In this document: positions 1-6,820 of the stretch, piece after piece
Layout of the letters: each line of letters opens with the position of its first letter
How positions within the stretch are numbered: position 1 is the first letter of the stretch
From: Firmicutes bacterium ZCTH02-B6
GTDB lineage: Bacteria; Bacillota; Limnochordia; Limnochordales; ZCTH02-B6
DNA: 18,727 bases
Reading direction: 5' to 3'
NCBI GenBank assembly: GCA_002159155.1
Contig: LZRQ01000048.1
Coordinates: 1 to 18,727, forward strand
Notes under the pieces: model-generated
Database searches by the model: none
What the model saw: only the letters and a program-made list of their open reading frames with translations
What the model was told of the DNA's origin: nothing
Program-made: the position numbers and the translations under genes

Positions 1-199
1 GGTGGAGATCGACTACATGGACCGCAGCCTGCGGGCCCAGATGAAGCAGGCCGACCGGCTGGGCGCCCGGGTTGTGGTCCTCATCGGTGAGGACGAGGCG
101 TCCCGCGGCGTTGTGCGGGTGCGGGACATGGCGACCGGCGACGAGCGCGAGATGCAGGCGAAAGCTGTGTTCGAGTCCTTGATGCGGAAAGGCGGCTGA
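1..199 (+). CDS. hisS: Histidyl-tRNA synthetase, C-terminal end (partial)
   Basis: Only the last 65 codons are in the window; the gene enters from the left in the frame of base 2 and stops with TGA at 197-199. HisRS charges tRNA-His with histidine in the cytoplasm. What remains is the C-terminal anticodon-binding domain. The pattern YMDRSLRAQMKQADRLGAR followed by VVVLIGEDE and VRVRDMATGDE is the typical end of bacterial HisRS. The first in-frame GTG visible is an internal valine, not a start. The next gene, aspS, begins 7 bases after the stop. The hisS-aspS pair is the usual order in Bacillota, so the two are probably cotranscribed. Identification rests on the tail alone but the motif and neighbour agree. 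Confidence 0.9.
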   Translation, partial: VEIDYMDRSLRAQMKQADRLGARVVVLIGEDEASRGVVRVRDMATGDEREMQAKAVFESLMRKGG

Positions 200-206
200 T
201 TGGCGA

Positions 207-1982
207 ATGGAATCGACCCAACAGCGCTGGCAGCGCACCCATTGGTGTGGGGAACTCAGGCCGGTGCATGCCGGACAGGAGGTCGTTCTCAACGGCTGGG
301 TCCACCGGCGGCGAGACCACGGCGGCCTGATCTTCGTGGATTTGCGCGACCGTAGCGGCATCGTGCAAGTGGTGTTCAATCCCCAAGTGGATCCGGAAGC
401 CTACCGGCTTGCCGATACGCTGCGCAACGAGTACGTGGTGTCCATACGCGGCCAGGTGCGCCGCCGCATGCCGGGCGCGGAAAATCCAAACCTGGCCACA
501 GGCGAAATTGAGGTGGACGGCCAGGCGGTGACGGTCCTGAGCCGGGCCAAGCCCTTGCCCGTTGGCCTCGATGACCGGACCGACGTGGACGAGACGGTGC
601 GCCTACGTTACCGGCCGCTGGATCTGCGGCGCCCGTCTATGCAGCGCATCCTGATGATGCGGCACCGGGCCACGATGTCGGTGCGGCAGTTCATGGACCG
701 GGAAGGGTTTCTGGAGATTGAGACGCCCATGTTGACGCGGAGCACACCCGAAGGCGCCCGGGACTACCTGGTGCCAAGCCGTGTCAACCCGGGCAAGTTT
801 TTCGCCCTCCCCCAGTCGCCGCAGCTGTTTAAGCAGCTGCTGATGGTGGCGGGCATGGAGCGGTACTTTCAGATTGCCCGCTGCTTCCGGGACGAGGACC
901 TGCGGGCCGACCGCCAGCCCGAATTTACCCAGATCGATGTAGAGATGTCCTTCGTCGACATGAACGACGTGCTGGACGTCATGGAGCGGCTCATCGTACA
1001 CGTCTTCCGCGAGGCGGGCGGCATCGCCTTGCCGCAACCGTTCCCACGCTTGCGCTACGACGAGGCCATCGATCGTTTCGGCAGCGACAAGCCCGATCTG
1101 CGTTTCGGTATGGAGTTGGTGGACGTCTCCGACCTTGTGGCAGGAAGTGACTTCCAGGTCTTCTCTCGTGCGGTGCAGGAAGGCGGCAGGGTCAAGGCCC
1201 TGAAGGTGCCGGGCGGCGCCGGCATGAGCCGCCGTGAGATCGACGAGCTCGTGGACTTGGCGGTGCAGTGGGGAGCCAAGGGACTCGCGTGGATGGCGTT
1301 CATGGAAGACAGCGTCCGCTCGCCCATCGCCAAGTTCTTTTCCGAGGAAACAATCGGCCGGCTACGGCAGGCGACCGGCGCCGCTGCGGGGGATCTTGTG
1401 CTGTTTGCCGCCGACAAGCGAGAGGTGGCCGCGGAGATCTTGGGCCGGCTTCGGGTACGCCTTGGGCGGCAGATCTACAATCCCGACCCGCAGCAGTTTG
1501 CCTGCGCCTGGATCGTGGACTGGCCGCTGTTCCACGAAAATCCCGAAACTGGCCGTCCTGACCCGGCGCATCACCCGTTTACGTCGCCGGTCGATGAGGA
1601 TTTGCCGCTGCTGGAAACCGACCCGCTGAAGGTCCGGGCCAAGGCGTACGACCTAGTTATCAACGGCTACGAACTGGGCGGCGGGTCCATTCGGATCCAC
1701 AGGCGGGACGTGCAGGAGACGGTGTTCCGGGTCATCGGCCTGACCCCGGAGGAGGCCAACGAGAAGTTCGGCTTCCTGCTGGAAGCGTTCGAATACGGCA
1801 CTCCGCCCCACGGAGGCGTCGCGTTTGGCCTGGACCGTTTGGTGATGCTTTTGGCGGGGACGGACAATATCCGGGACGTCATCGCATTTCCGAAGACCCA
1901 GAGCGCGAGCTGCCTCTTGACCGGTGCGCCCTCGCCGGTGACCGAGGAACAGCTGCGAGAGCTGCATATCCGCGTGCGCTGA
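207..1982 (+). CDS. aspS: Aspartyl-tRNA synthetase, bacterial type, probably non-discriminating (Asp/Asn)
   Basis: Class II synthetase of 591 residues, the normal size for the bacterial form. In order it shows an N-terminal OB-fold anticodon-binding domain (about 1-110), the class II catalytic core with motif 2 (RCFRDEDLRADRQPEFTQID, near residues 225-245), the bacterial GAD insertion (about 290-420) and motif 3 (FGLDRL, 540-545). The OB fold carries His38 in RRRDHGG and Gly90 in RRRMPGAEN. These align with the His31 and Gly82 positions of Pseudomonas aeruginosa AspRS, which mark enzymes that charge both tRNA-Asp and tRNA-Asn; Bacillus and E. coli have Leu at the first position. I therefore infer a non-discriminating enzyme that works with an amidotransferase. 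The ATG at 207 lies 7 bases after hisS, with a weak AAAGGCGG at 188-195. A GC hairpin follows the stop. Confidence 0.96.
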   Translation: MESTQQRWQRTHWCGELRPVHAGQEVVLNGWVHRRRDHGGLIFVDLRDRSGIVQVVFNPQVDPEAYRLADTLRNEYVVSIRGQVRRRMPGAENPNLATGEIEVDGQAVTVLSRAKPLPVGLDDRTDVDETVRLRYRPLDLRRPSMQRILMMRHRATMSVRQFMDREGFLEIETPMLTRSTPEGARDYLVPSRVNPGKFFALPQSPQLFKQLLMVAGMERYFQIARCFRDEDLRADRQPEFTQIDVEMSFVDMNDVLDVMERLIVHVFREAGGIALPQPFPRLRYDEAIDRFGSDKPDLRFGMELVDVSDLVAGSDFQVFSRAVQEGGRVKALKVPGGAGMSRREIDELVDLAVQWGAKGLAWMAFMEDSVRSPIAKFFSEETIGRLRQATGAAAGDLVLFAADKREVAAEILGRLRVRLGRQIYNPDPQQFACAWIVDWPLFHENPETGRPDPAHHPFTSPVDEDLPLLETDPLKVRAKAYDLVINGYELGGGSIRIHRRDVQETVFRVIGLTPEEANEKFGFLLEAFEYGTPPHGGVAFGLDRLVMLLAGTDNIRDVIAFPKTQSASCLLTGAPSPVTEEQLRELHIRVR

Positions 1983-1992
1983 CGGGATGGGC

Positions 1993-2020
1993 GGCGCAGG
2001 GGCCTGCCGGTCCCTGCGCC
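1993..2020 (+). terminator. Strong GC hairpin after aspS, without a U tract
   Basis: The 12-base arms 1993-2004 and 2009-2020 pair throughout (11 Watson-Crick pairs and one G-U) around a TGCC loop. The hairpin starts 11 bases after the aspS stop. No run of T follows, so it is not a standard intrinsic terminator. It may end or pause the hisS-aspS transcript, or protect its 3' end. The structure is seen; its role is inferred from position. Confidence 0.5.
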
Positions 2021-2084
2021 GGGACGGCGCGAGCGGGCGAGCCCATGGTCGCAGCGGCAGGGTGCGCTGCCAAAAGCGGCCGGG

Positions 2085-2114
2085 TTGTCGGGGTCAAGCC
2101 CCGTGTGCTATGAT
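2085..2114 (+). promoter_or_regulatory. Sigma-A promoter of the 6S RNA gene
   Basis: TTGTCG at 2085-2090 and TATGAT at 2109-2114 are separated by 18 bases. Transcription would start near 2121, just before the folded 6S region. There is no open reading frame of credible composition immediately downstream, which fits a promoter for a structural RNA. Confidence 0.65.
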
Positions 2115-2120
2115 GGGGCT

Positions 2121-2357
2121 GGCAGGGAAACGTTGCCCTGTTGTGTGCGCGACGAGTCCGGCTTTGTTGTGAGCCAACACCTACACATAGGGAGTTCGGC
2201 TCTGGACGTGGCGTGCAAGCCCCGGTGAGCGGGGAAGCCCACAAGCGCCCAGGAGGACACCCACCTGCCAGAGCGCAGGTTCACCAACAGCCGGATATGG
2301 CGGCACGGCGGGGTTCTTTCGTCGGCAGCGGGAGGGTCGAGATCCTCCCGTTTTCTT
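2121..2357 (+). ncRNA. ssrS: 6S RNA (RNA polymerase regulator)
   Basis: 6S RNA binds the housekeeping RNA polymerase holoenzyme by imitating an open promoter and lowers transcription in slow growth. The region folds in the 6S manner. A closing stem pairs TCCGGC (2157-2162) with GCCGGA (2290-2295) and continues through TTGTTGTGAGCC against GGTTCACCAACA. Inside it, a GC-rich stem-loop CCCC/GGGG (2220-2223 with 2231-2234) is followed by AAGCCC. A small hairpin ACCTGC/GCAGGT (2263-2268 with 2275-2280) lies in the 3' strand, as in E. coli 6S. The 3' strand GACACCCACCTGCC...GGTTCACCAACAGCC has the same layout as the E. coli 3' strand. Its place between aspS and rarA is that of bsrA in Bacillus. The 5' end is set from the promoter and the 3' end from the terminator, so both are approximate; a processed form could be shorter. 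Confidence 0.85.
2329..2357 (+). terminator. Intrinsic terminator of 6S RNA
   Basis: CGGGAGG (2329-2335) pairs with CCTCCCG (2344-2350) around an 8-base loop, and TTTTCTT follows at 2351-2357. This is a textbook stem plus T tract and marks the 3' end of the 6S transcript. Some read-through may supply rarA, because no good promoter is visible between 2358 and 2407. Confidence 0.85.
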
Positions 2358-2407
2358 ATGCCTCGCGGGGGCGCTGTTGGCGTCCTCCGGCGCAGGGGTG
2401 GTGGCCA

Positions 2408-3754
2408 ATGGACCTGTTTGCCGCCGCGGCGGAGCAGGCGCGGCAGGCGGCCGCGCCGCTGGCCGAACGCATGCGGCCGCGGGATTTGGACGAGATCGTT
2501 GGCCAGGAAGAGTTGCTGGGTCCTGGCCGGCCCCTTAGGGTCTTGGTGGAGCGGGACCGCCTGCGGTCGATGATCCTGTACGGTCCCCCGGGCTCGGGCA
2601 AGACGACGCTGGCGCGGCTCATCGCGGCCCGAACCCGGGCGTTCCTCGCGTCCCTTAACGCGGTGACGGCCGGGGTGGCGGACGTGCGGCGCGCGATTGA
2701 GGAAGCCCGGGAGCGCCTGCGTTTCCGAGGTCAGCGTACCGTGTTATTTATCGATGAGATCCATCGTTTTACCCGCGCCCAGCAGGACGCGCTGTTGCCG
2801 GCCGTCGAGGACGGAACAATCGTTCTCATCGGGGCCACGACGCAGAACCCCTTCTTTTCCGTTAATGCCCCGCTGCTTTCCCGCGCACCCGTATTCCGCC
2901 TTTCCGCGTTGACGGACGAGCACCTGTCGCAGCTTCTCGATCGGGCGTTGGCTGACAGGGAGCGCGGTCTTGGACGGTTTTCGGTGCAGCTGGAGCCTGA
3001 GGCACGAGCGCTCCTGATCCGGGCGGCCAACGGAGACGCCCGCTCCGCGCTCAACGGGTTAGAACTCGCCGTGGACATGGCGATGGCCAGCGAAAGGACT
3101 ACCCCGGAGGTAACACCGGTGCGGGTGACGGCGGAGCTGGTCGCCGCGGCCCTGCAAGTGCGCACTGTCCATTATGACGGCGATGGCGACGAGCATTACG
3201 ACACGCTTTCCGCGTTTATTAAGAGCATGCGCGGTTCGGACCCCGACGCTGCCGTCTATTGGCTGGCTCGTATGCTGGAAGCTGGTGAAGACCCCCGCAC
3301 CATCGCCCGGCGACTCATCATCCACGCCGCAGAAGACGTGGGCAACGCCGATCCGCAAGCCCTATTGGTGGCGGTGGCAGCCGCCCAGGCGGTTGAACAC
3401 GTGGGGCTCCCCGAGGGCCGGATCCCATTGGCCCAGGCGGCCATATATATCGCGACCGCGCCCAAGAGCAACAGCGCCTACAAGGCCATCGGCGCGGCCC
3501 TCGAAACCGTGCGGACCGAGCGCTGGGACCCGGTACCTATTCACCTGCGGGACGCGTCGTACCCCGGCGCCAAGAGGCTGGGACACGGGGAAGGGTATCG
3601 ATACCCGCACGACTTTCCCGGCCATCATGTAGCCCAGCAGTATTTACCGGACAACTTGGTCGGCAGGCGGTTTTACGAGCCGTCGGATCAGGGCTACGAG
3701 GCGGTTTTGCGCGAGCGACTGAAAACGTGGCGTGGCGACGGGAAGGGCCATTGA
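2408..3754 (+). CDS. rarA: Replication-associated recombination protein RarA (MgsA), AAA+ ATPase
   Basis: A 448-residue clamp-loader-like AAA+ ATPase that acts at blocked replication forks, close to the 421 residues of the Bacillus protein. It shows Walker A GPPGSGKT (59-66), Walker B LFIDEIHR (113-120), sensor 1 GATTQNP (142-148) and an arginine finger in LLSRAPVF (Arg159). The C-terminal half carries the family tetramerisation domain, with KSMRGSDPDAAVYWLARML and the closing YLPDNLVGRRFYEPSDQG. The frame is open back to 2141, but that stretch is the 6S RNA gene and its terminator, so the start is the ATG at 2408, with AGGGGTGG at 2394-2401. Its own promoter is not evident. The 6S-rarA-cymR order is shared with Bacillus. 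Confidence 0.95.
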   Translation: MDLFAAAAEQARQAAAPLAERMRPRDLDEIVGQEELLGPGRPLRVLVERDRLRSMILYGPPGSGKTTLARLIAARTRAFLASLNAVTAGVADVRRAIEEARERLRFRGQRTVLFIDEIHRFTRAQQDALLPAVEDGTIVLIGATTQNPFFSVNAPLLSRAPVFRLSALTDEHLSQLLDRALADRERGLGRFSVQLEPEARALLIRAANGDARSALNGLELAVDMAMASERTTPEVTPVRVTAELVAAALQVRTVHYDGDGDEHYDTLSAFIKSMRGSDPDAAVYWLARMLEAGEDPRTIARRLIIHAAEDVGNADPQALLVAVAAAQAVEHVGLPEGRIPLAQAAIYIATAPKSNSAYKAIGAALETVRTERWDPVPIHLRDASYPGAKRLGHGEGYRYPHDFPGHHVAQQYLPDNLVGRRFYEPSDQGYEAVLRERLKTWRGDGKGH

Positions 3755-3793
3755 CTGCACCGCAAAGGCTGCACCGCAAAGGCGTGGCGACGG
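3729..3793 (+). repeat. Direct repeat GGCGTGGCGACGG, two copies 52 bases apart
   Basis: GGCGTGGCGACGG occurs at 3729-3741, inside the last codons of rarA, and again at 3781-3793 after its stop. Each copy is followed closely by GAAGGGC. The pattern suggests a small local duplication of the rarA 3' end. It encloses the tandem repeat listed separately. Confidence 0.7.
3755..3782 (+). repeat. Tandem repeat, two perfect 14-base units
   Basis: CTGCACCGCAAAGG occurs twice head to tail (3755-3768 and 3769-3782), directly after the rarA stop codon. The units do not form an obvious hairpin or protein-binding palindrome. Replication slippage is the simplest origin. Confidence 0.8.
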
Positions 3794-3817
3794 CGGTGAA
3801 GGGCAAACGTGCTGCGA

Positions 3818-3846
3818 TTGACGGGGCGGAGGCCTCGTGCTAAGAT
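3818..3846 (+). promoter_or_regulatory. Sigma-A promoter of the cymR-yrvO-mnmA operon
   Basis: TTGACG (3818-3823) and TAAGAT (3841-3846) are separated by exactly 17 bases, a near-consensus sigma-A promoter. The start point would be near 3853, giving a leader of about 64 bases before the TTG start of cymR. Because it lies downstream of the longest possible start (3809), it rules that start out. Confidence 0.72.
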
Positions 3847-3916
3847 GGGGGCGCAAACCCAGGAAATTCAGTCGGATTTGCCCGCCGGCCGGGCGACGCA
3901 TAGGAGGCGAAGGGGA

Positions 3917-4369
3917 TTGCGGATCTCCACCCGGGGCGAGTATGGGCTGCGGGCCATGCTGGACCTCGCCCTCCACTACGGCGAGGGGCCCATCGCCCTT
4001 AAGCAGATCGCGGAGCGGCAAGGGATCTCAGAACACTACCTAGAGCAGCTCATGGGGAGCTTGCGCAAGGCGGGGCTCGTGCTGAGCGTGCGCGGTGCCC
4101 AGGGAGGGTACCAGCTCGCCGCACCGCCTCAGCAAGTGAGCGCGGGTGCGGTGCTCAGGGTGCTCGAGGGCAACATCGACATCCGGTTTGACGAAGGCGC
4201 CCCCTTGGGCCGGGACCGCAGCCAGTTGCCTCGGTACGGCACGCGCCATCTGTGGCAGACGCTATCGACCCGGGTTGCCGACCTGTTGGAGTCCTTTAGC
4301 CTGGCGGACCTGTTGGCCGCCGCGGAAGCGGCTCGGGCGGCGGACGGCGAGTACATCTACCACATTTAG
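3917..4369 (+). CDS. cymR: Rrf2-family transcriptional regulator, CymR type
   Basis: A 150-residue winged-helix repressor. In Bacillus, CymR controls cysteine and sulfur metabolism together with CysK; the same function is inferred here. The N-terminus RISTRGEYGLRAMLDLAL, the recognition segment ISEHYLEQLMGSLRKAGLV and the wing SVRGAQGGYQLA are typical, and the closing EYIYHI resembles the end of Bacillus CymR. There is no cysteine in the whole protein, so it cannot hold the Fe-S cluster of IscR and is better called CymR. The start is TTG at 3917, placed 9 bases after a perfect AGGAGG (3902-3907); the frame is open further up but that part overlaps the promoter. It is followed after 14 bases by the cysteine desulfurase gene. 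Autoregulation is possible; no operator was recognised. Confidence 0.88.
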   Translation: MRISTRGEYGLRAMLDLALHYGEGPIALKQIAERQGISEHYLEQLMGSLRKAGLVLSVRGAQGGYQLAAPPQQVSAGAVLRVLEGNIDIRFDEGAPLGRDRSQLPRYGTRHLWQTLSTRVADLLESFSLADLLAAAEAARAADGEYIYHI

Positions 4370-4383
4370 CCGGAGGCGCGCTC

Positions 4384-5574
4384 ATGGGGACGATCTACAT
4401 GGATCACGCGGCCACTACGCCCATAGACCCGAGGGTGCATGAGGCGATGCAGCCGTGGTTGCAAGAGTGTTATGGTAACCCGTCGTCCCCGTATGCAGTA
4501 GCCCGTCGAGCCCGCGCTGCCATCGACGACGCCCGGGAGCGTGTGGCCGGTCTGATCGGTGCGCGCCCGTCGGAAGTCTACTTTACGGCTGGTGGGACGG
4601 AAGGGGACAACCTGGCCATCAAAGGTATCGCCTGGGCGCGGGAGGCCAATGGGCGCCACTTGATCGTCTCGTCCATCGAGCATCAGGCCGTGCTGGAGAC
4701 GGCCCGCTTCCTCTCCCGGCGCGGCTGGGAGCTGACCTTGCTTCCTGTGGACAGCCACGGCTTGGTGGATCCGCAGGCGGTCGCCGAGGCGCTCCGCTCG
4801 GACACGGCCCTGGTGGCTGTCATGCACGCCAACAACGAGGTGGGTACGGTTCAGCCCATCGCGGAAATCGCCGCCGTGACAAGGAGCCGCGGGGTGCCTC
4901 TCGTGGTGGACGCGGTGCAGACCGCGGGCCTCATGCCCATCGACGTGGACGCTTTGGGCTGTGACGTGCTGGTCATGTCGGCCCATAAGTTCTATGGGCC
5001 GAAAGGAGCCGGGGCCGTTTATGTGCGGCGCGGCACACCCATCGAGCCGCTGTTGCATGGCGGCGGGCAAGAGCGCGGGTTGCGAGCCGGGACGGAATCG
5101 GTAGCCGGCATCGTCGGCTTGGCGAAGGCGTTGGAGCTGGCCTGCGCCGAAATGCACGAGGTCGTGCCCCGCCTGATAAGGCTGCGGGACGAGCTTGCCG
5201 CCGGGATATTGCAGCGGGTGCCCGGCGCCCGGCTCAACGGTGACCCGGCAAAGCGGCTGCCCAACAACGTGCATGTGTCCTTTGCCGGTGTGGACGGCGA
5301 ATCGCTTCTCCTGAACCTGGATTTGGCCGGACTTGCGGCATCCAGCGGTTCGGCGTGCACGTCGGGCTCCCTGTCACCATCTCACGTGCTGTTGGCGATG
5401 GGATTGTCACGGGAGCTTGCCAGGGGGAGTTTGCGGCTTACCCTAGGCAAGGACAACACCGAGGTCGAGGTTCGCCGGGCGGTAGACTTGATCGCCGCCG
5501 CGGTGGAACGGCTGCGGGAAAAAAACCGGCCCACGGCGCGCATGGCGCCGCCTTTCCGTGCGCAGCGGGCCTAA
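4384..5574 (+). CDS. yrvO: Cysteine desulfurase (NifS/IscS family), YrvO-like sulfur donor for MnmA
   Basis: A PLP-dependent enzyme of 396 residues that takes sulfur from cysteine as a persulfide. Visible landmarks are the N-terminal IYMDHAATTP, the cofactor-stacking His100 (SSIEH), Asp176 and Gln179 around the pyridine ring, the PLP lysine Lys202 in SAHKFYGPKG, and the persulfide cysteine Cys325 in SSGSACTSG. A proline-, arginine- and alanine-rich tail (about 375-396) extends beyond the fold. The ATG at 4384 has GGAGG 7 bases upstream (4372-4376). It sits between cymR and mnmA, as yrvO does in Bacillus, where YrvO passes sulfur directly to MnmA for tRNA thiolation. That role is inferred from context; a wider role in Fe-S assembly is also possible, and general annotation would call it nifS or iscS. 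Confidence 0.93.
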   Translation: MGTIYMDHAATTPIDPRVHEAMQPWLQECYGNPSSPYAVARRARAAIDDARERVAGLIGARPSEVYFTAGGTEGDNLAIKGIAWAREANGRHLIVSSIEHQAVLETARFLSRRGWELTLLPVDSHGLVDPQAVAEALRSDTALVAVMHANNEVGTVQPIAEIAAVTRSRGVPLVVDAVQTAGLMPIDVDALGCDVLVMSAHKFYGPKGAGAVYVRRGTPIEPLLHGGGQERGLRAGTESVAGIVGLAKALELACAEMHEVVPRLIRLRDELAAGILQRVPGARLNGDPAKRLPNNVHVSFAGVDGESLLLNLDLAGLAASSGSACTSGSLSPSHVLLAMGLSRELARGSLRLTLGKDNTEVEVRRAVDLIAAAVERLREKNRPTARMAPPFRAQRA

Positions 5575-5597
5575 GTTGCAGAGAGTAGGGAATATAG

Positions 5598-6812
5598 ATG
5601 GAAAGAAGGACGGGCCTGCCGCCCACCTGGCCCCTGCCGCCGGACGCACCGCCCAAGAACAAGATCCGTGTGGTCGTCGCGATGAGCGGCGGGGTAGACA
5701 GCTCGGTGGCGGCGGCCTTGCTCAAAAAGGAAGGCTATGACGTCATCGGCATTACGATGCAGCTCTGGCCGGACGATCTCCCATTGGGCCATCGTTCGGA
5801 AACCGGCTGCTGCAGCCTGACCGCAGTAGAGGACGCCCGCCGGGTGGCCAACCGGCTCGGCATCCCGTACTACGTGGTAAACTTCCAGGAGCCGTTCCAG
5901 GAGGCGGTCATCGATCGCTTCGTTGCCGAGTATTTGCACGGCTTGACACCTAACCCGTGCCTGTTGTGCAACCAGGCGGTCAAATTCGGCACGCTCTTGG
6001 AGAAGGCGCTCGAGCTGGACGCCGACTATGTGGCCACCGGCCATTACGCCCGGATCGGCTACGACCCCGAGCGGGGACGGTACGTGGTGCGCAAGTCCGC
6101 CGATCCGCGCAAAGACCAGACGTACACCTTTTATGGGCAGACGCAGGAGCAGCTAAGCCGCACCTTGACACCTTGCGGGGAGTACACCAAGGACGAGATC
6201 AGGGCCATCGCCCGCGAGCTCGGACTTGGCGTGGCGGCCAAGCCGGACTCTCAGGAAATTTGCTTTATCCCGGACAACGATTACCGGCGCTTTCTGCGCG
6301 AGTATCGGCCCGAAGCGCATCGCCCGGGTCCCATCTACGACGTGGACGGCAACTACCTGGGCGAGCACCAGGGCATCGCCTTTTACACGGTGGGCCAGCG
6401 CAAAGGACTTGGGATTGCGGCCGGCGAGCGGCTGTACGTGGTGCGCATCGACCCCGAGCGCAACGCGGTCATCGTCGGTCGTGCGGAGCAAGTGAGGGAA
6501 TGGGGACTGTCGGTGCGGGACGTCAACTGGGTCAGCATTCCCGGGATCGACGGTCCCACGCCCGTCGAGGCCCGAATCCGCTACAACGCACATCCTGCTC
6601 CGGCTGTTATCGAACCCGGGGCGGAGGGAGTGATGACCCGCTTTACGGAACCGCAGTGGGCAATCAGTCCGGGGCAGGCGGTCGTCTGGTACGATGGCGA
6701 CTACCTCCTGGGCGGCGGCACCATCGCTGGACCGTTGCCTGCCGACAGCCGGCCGACTGGGCATACTAGTTCCATGCCGGATACGGAACTGACGACGGCG
6801 GGAAGGAGCTGA
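5598..6812 (+). CDS. mnmA: tRNA-specific 2-thiouridylase MnmA (TrmU)
   Basis: This enzyme adenylates and thiolates U34 of tRNAs for Lys, Glu and Gln. It has the PP-loop SGGVDSS (30-36), a CC pair at 71-72 (GCCSLTAVEDARRVA), the tRNA and catalytic region TPNPCLLCN (118-125) and the second catalytic cysteine Cys222 in SQEICFIPDNDY. The catalytic pair by family alignment is Cys124 and Cys222. Cys121 makes a CxxC, where Bacillus and E. coli have Asp-x-x-Cys; the CxxC+C pattern is the one linked to a 4Fe-4S form of MnmA. At 404 residues it is about 30 longer than the Bacillus protein, from a proline-rich 20-residue N-terminus and a short C-terminal tail. It begins 23 bases after the desulfurase gene, its presumed sulfur donor. 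The ribosome-binding site is weak (AGTAGGGA). Confidence 0.95.
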   Translation: MERRTGLPPTWPLPPDAPPKNKIRVVVAMSGGVDSSVAAALLKKEGYDVIGITMQLWPDDLPLGHRSETGCCSLTAVEDARRVANRLGIPYYVVNFQEPFQEAVIDRFVAEYLHGLTPNPCLLCNQAVKFGTLLEKALELDADYVATGHYARIGYDPERGRYVVRKSADPRKDQTYTFYGQTQEQLSRTLTPCGEYTKDEIRAIARELGLGVAAKPDSQEICFIPDNDYRRFLREYRPEAHRPGPIYDVDGNYLGEHQGIAFYTVGQRKGLGIAAGERLYVVRIDPERNAVIVGRAEQVREWGLSVRDVNWVSIPGIDGPTPVEARIRYNAHPAPAVIEPGAEGVMTRFTEPQWAISPGQAVVWYDGDYLLGGGTIAGPLPADSRPTGHTSSMPDTELTTAGRS

Positions 6813-6820
6813 AAGGCGCC

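Noticed and set aside
2141..2407. An 89-residue N-terminal extension of RarA
   Set aside because: The DNA is the 6S RNA gene with its terminator, and the RarA family begins at the residues coded from 2408.
4366..5274. A 302-codon open frame on the minus strand
   Set aside because: Antisense to the cysteine desulfurase gene, His/Arg/Gly-rich and without motifs; GC-rich shadow.
5957..6769. A 270-codon open frame on the plus strand inside mnmA
   Set aside because: Out-of-frame shadow with Arg/Gly-rich composition and no motifs; the mnmA frame carries all family motifs.
6755..6775. GCATACTAGT near the end of mnmA as a promoter for the small membrane protein
   Set aside because: No -35 element lies at a workable distance, and the gene is placed as an operon member behind mnmA.
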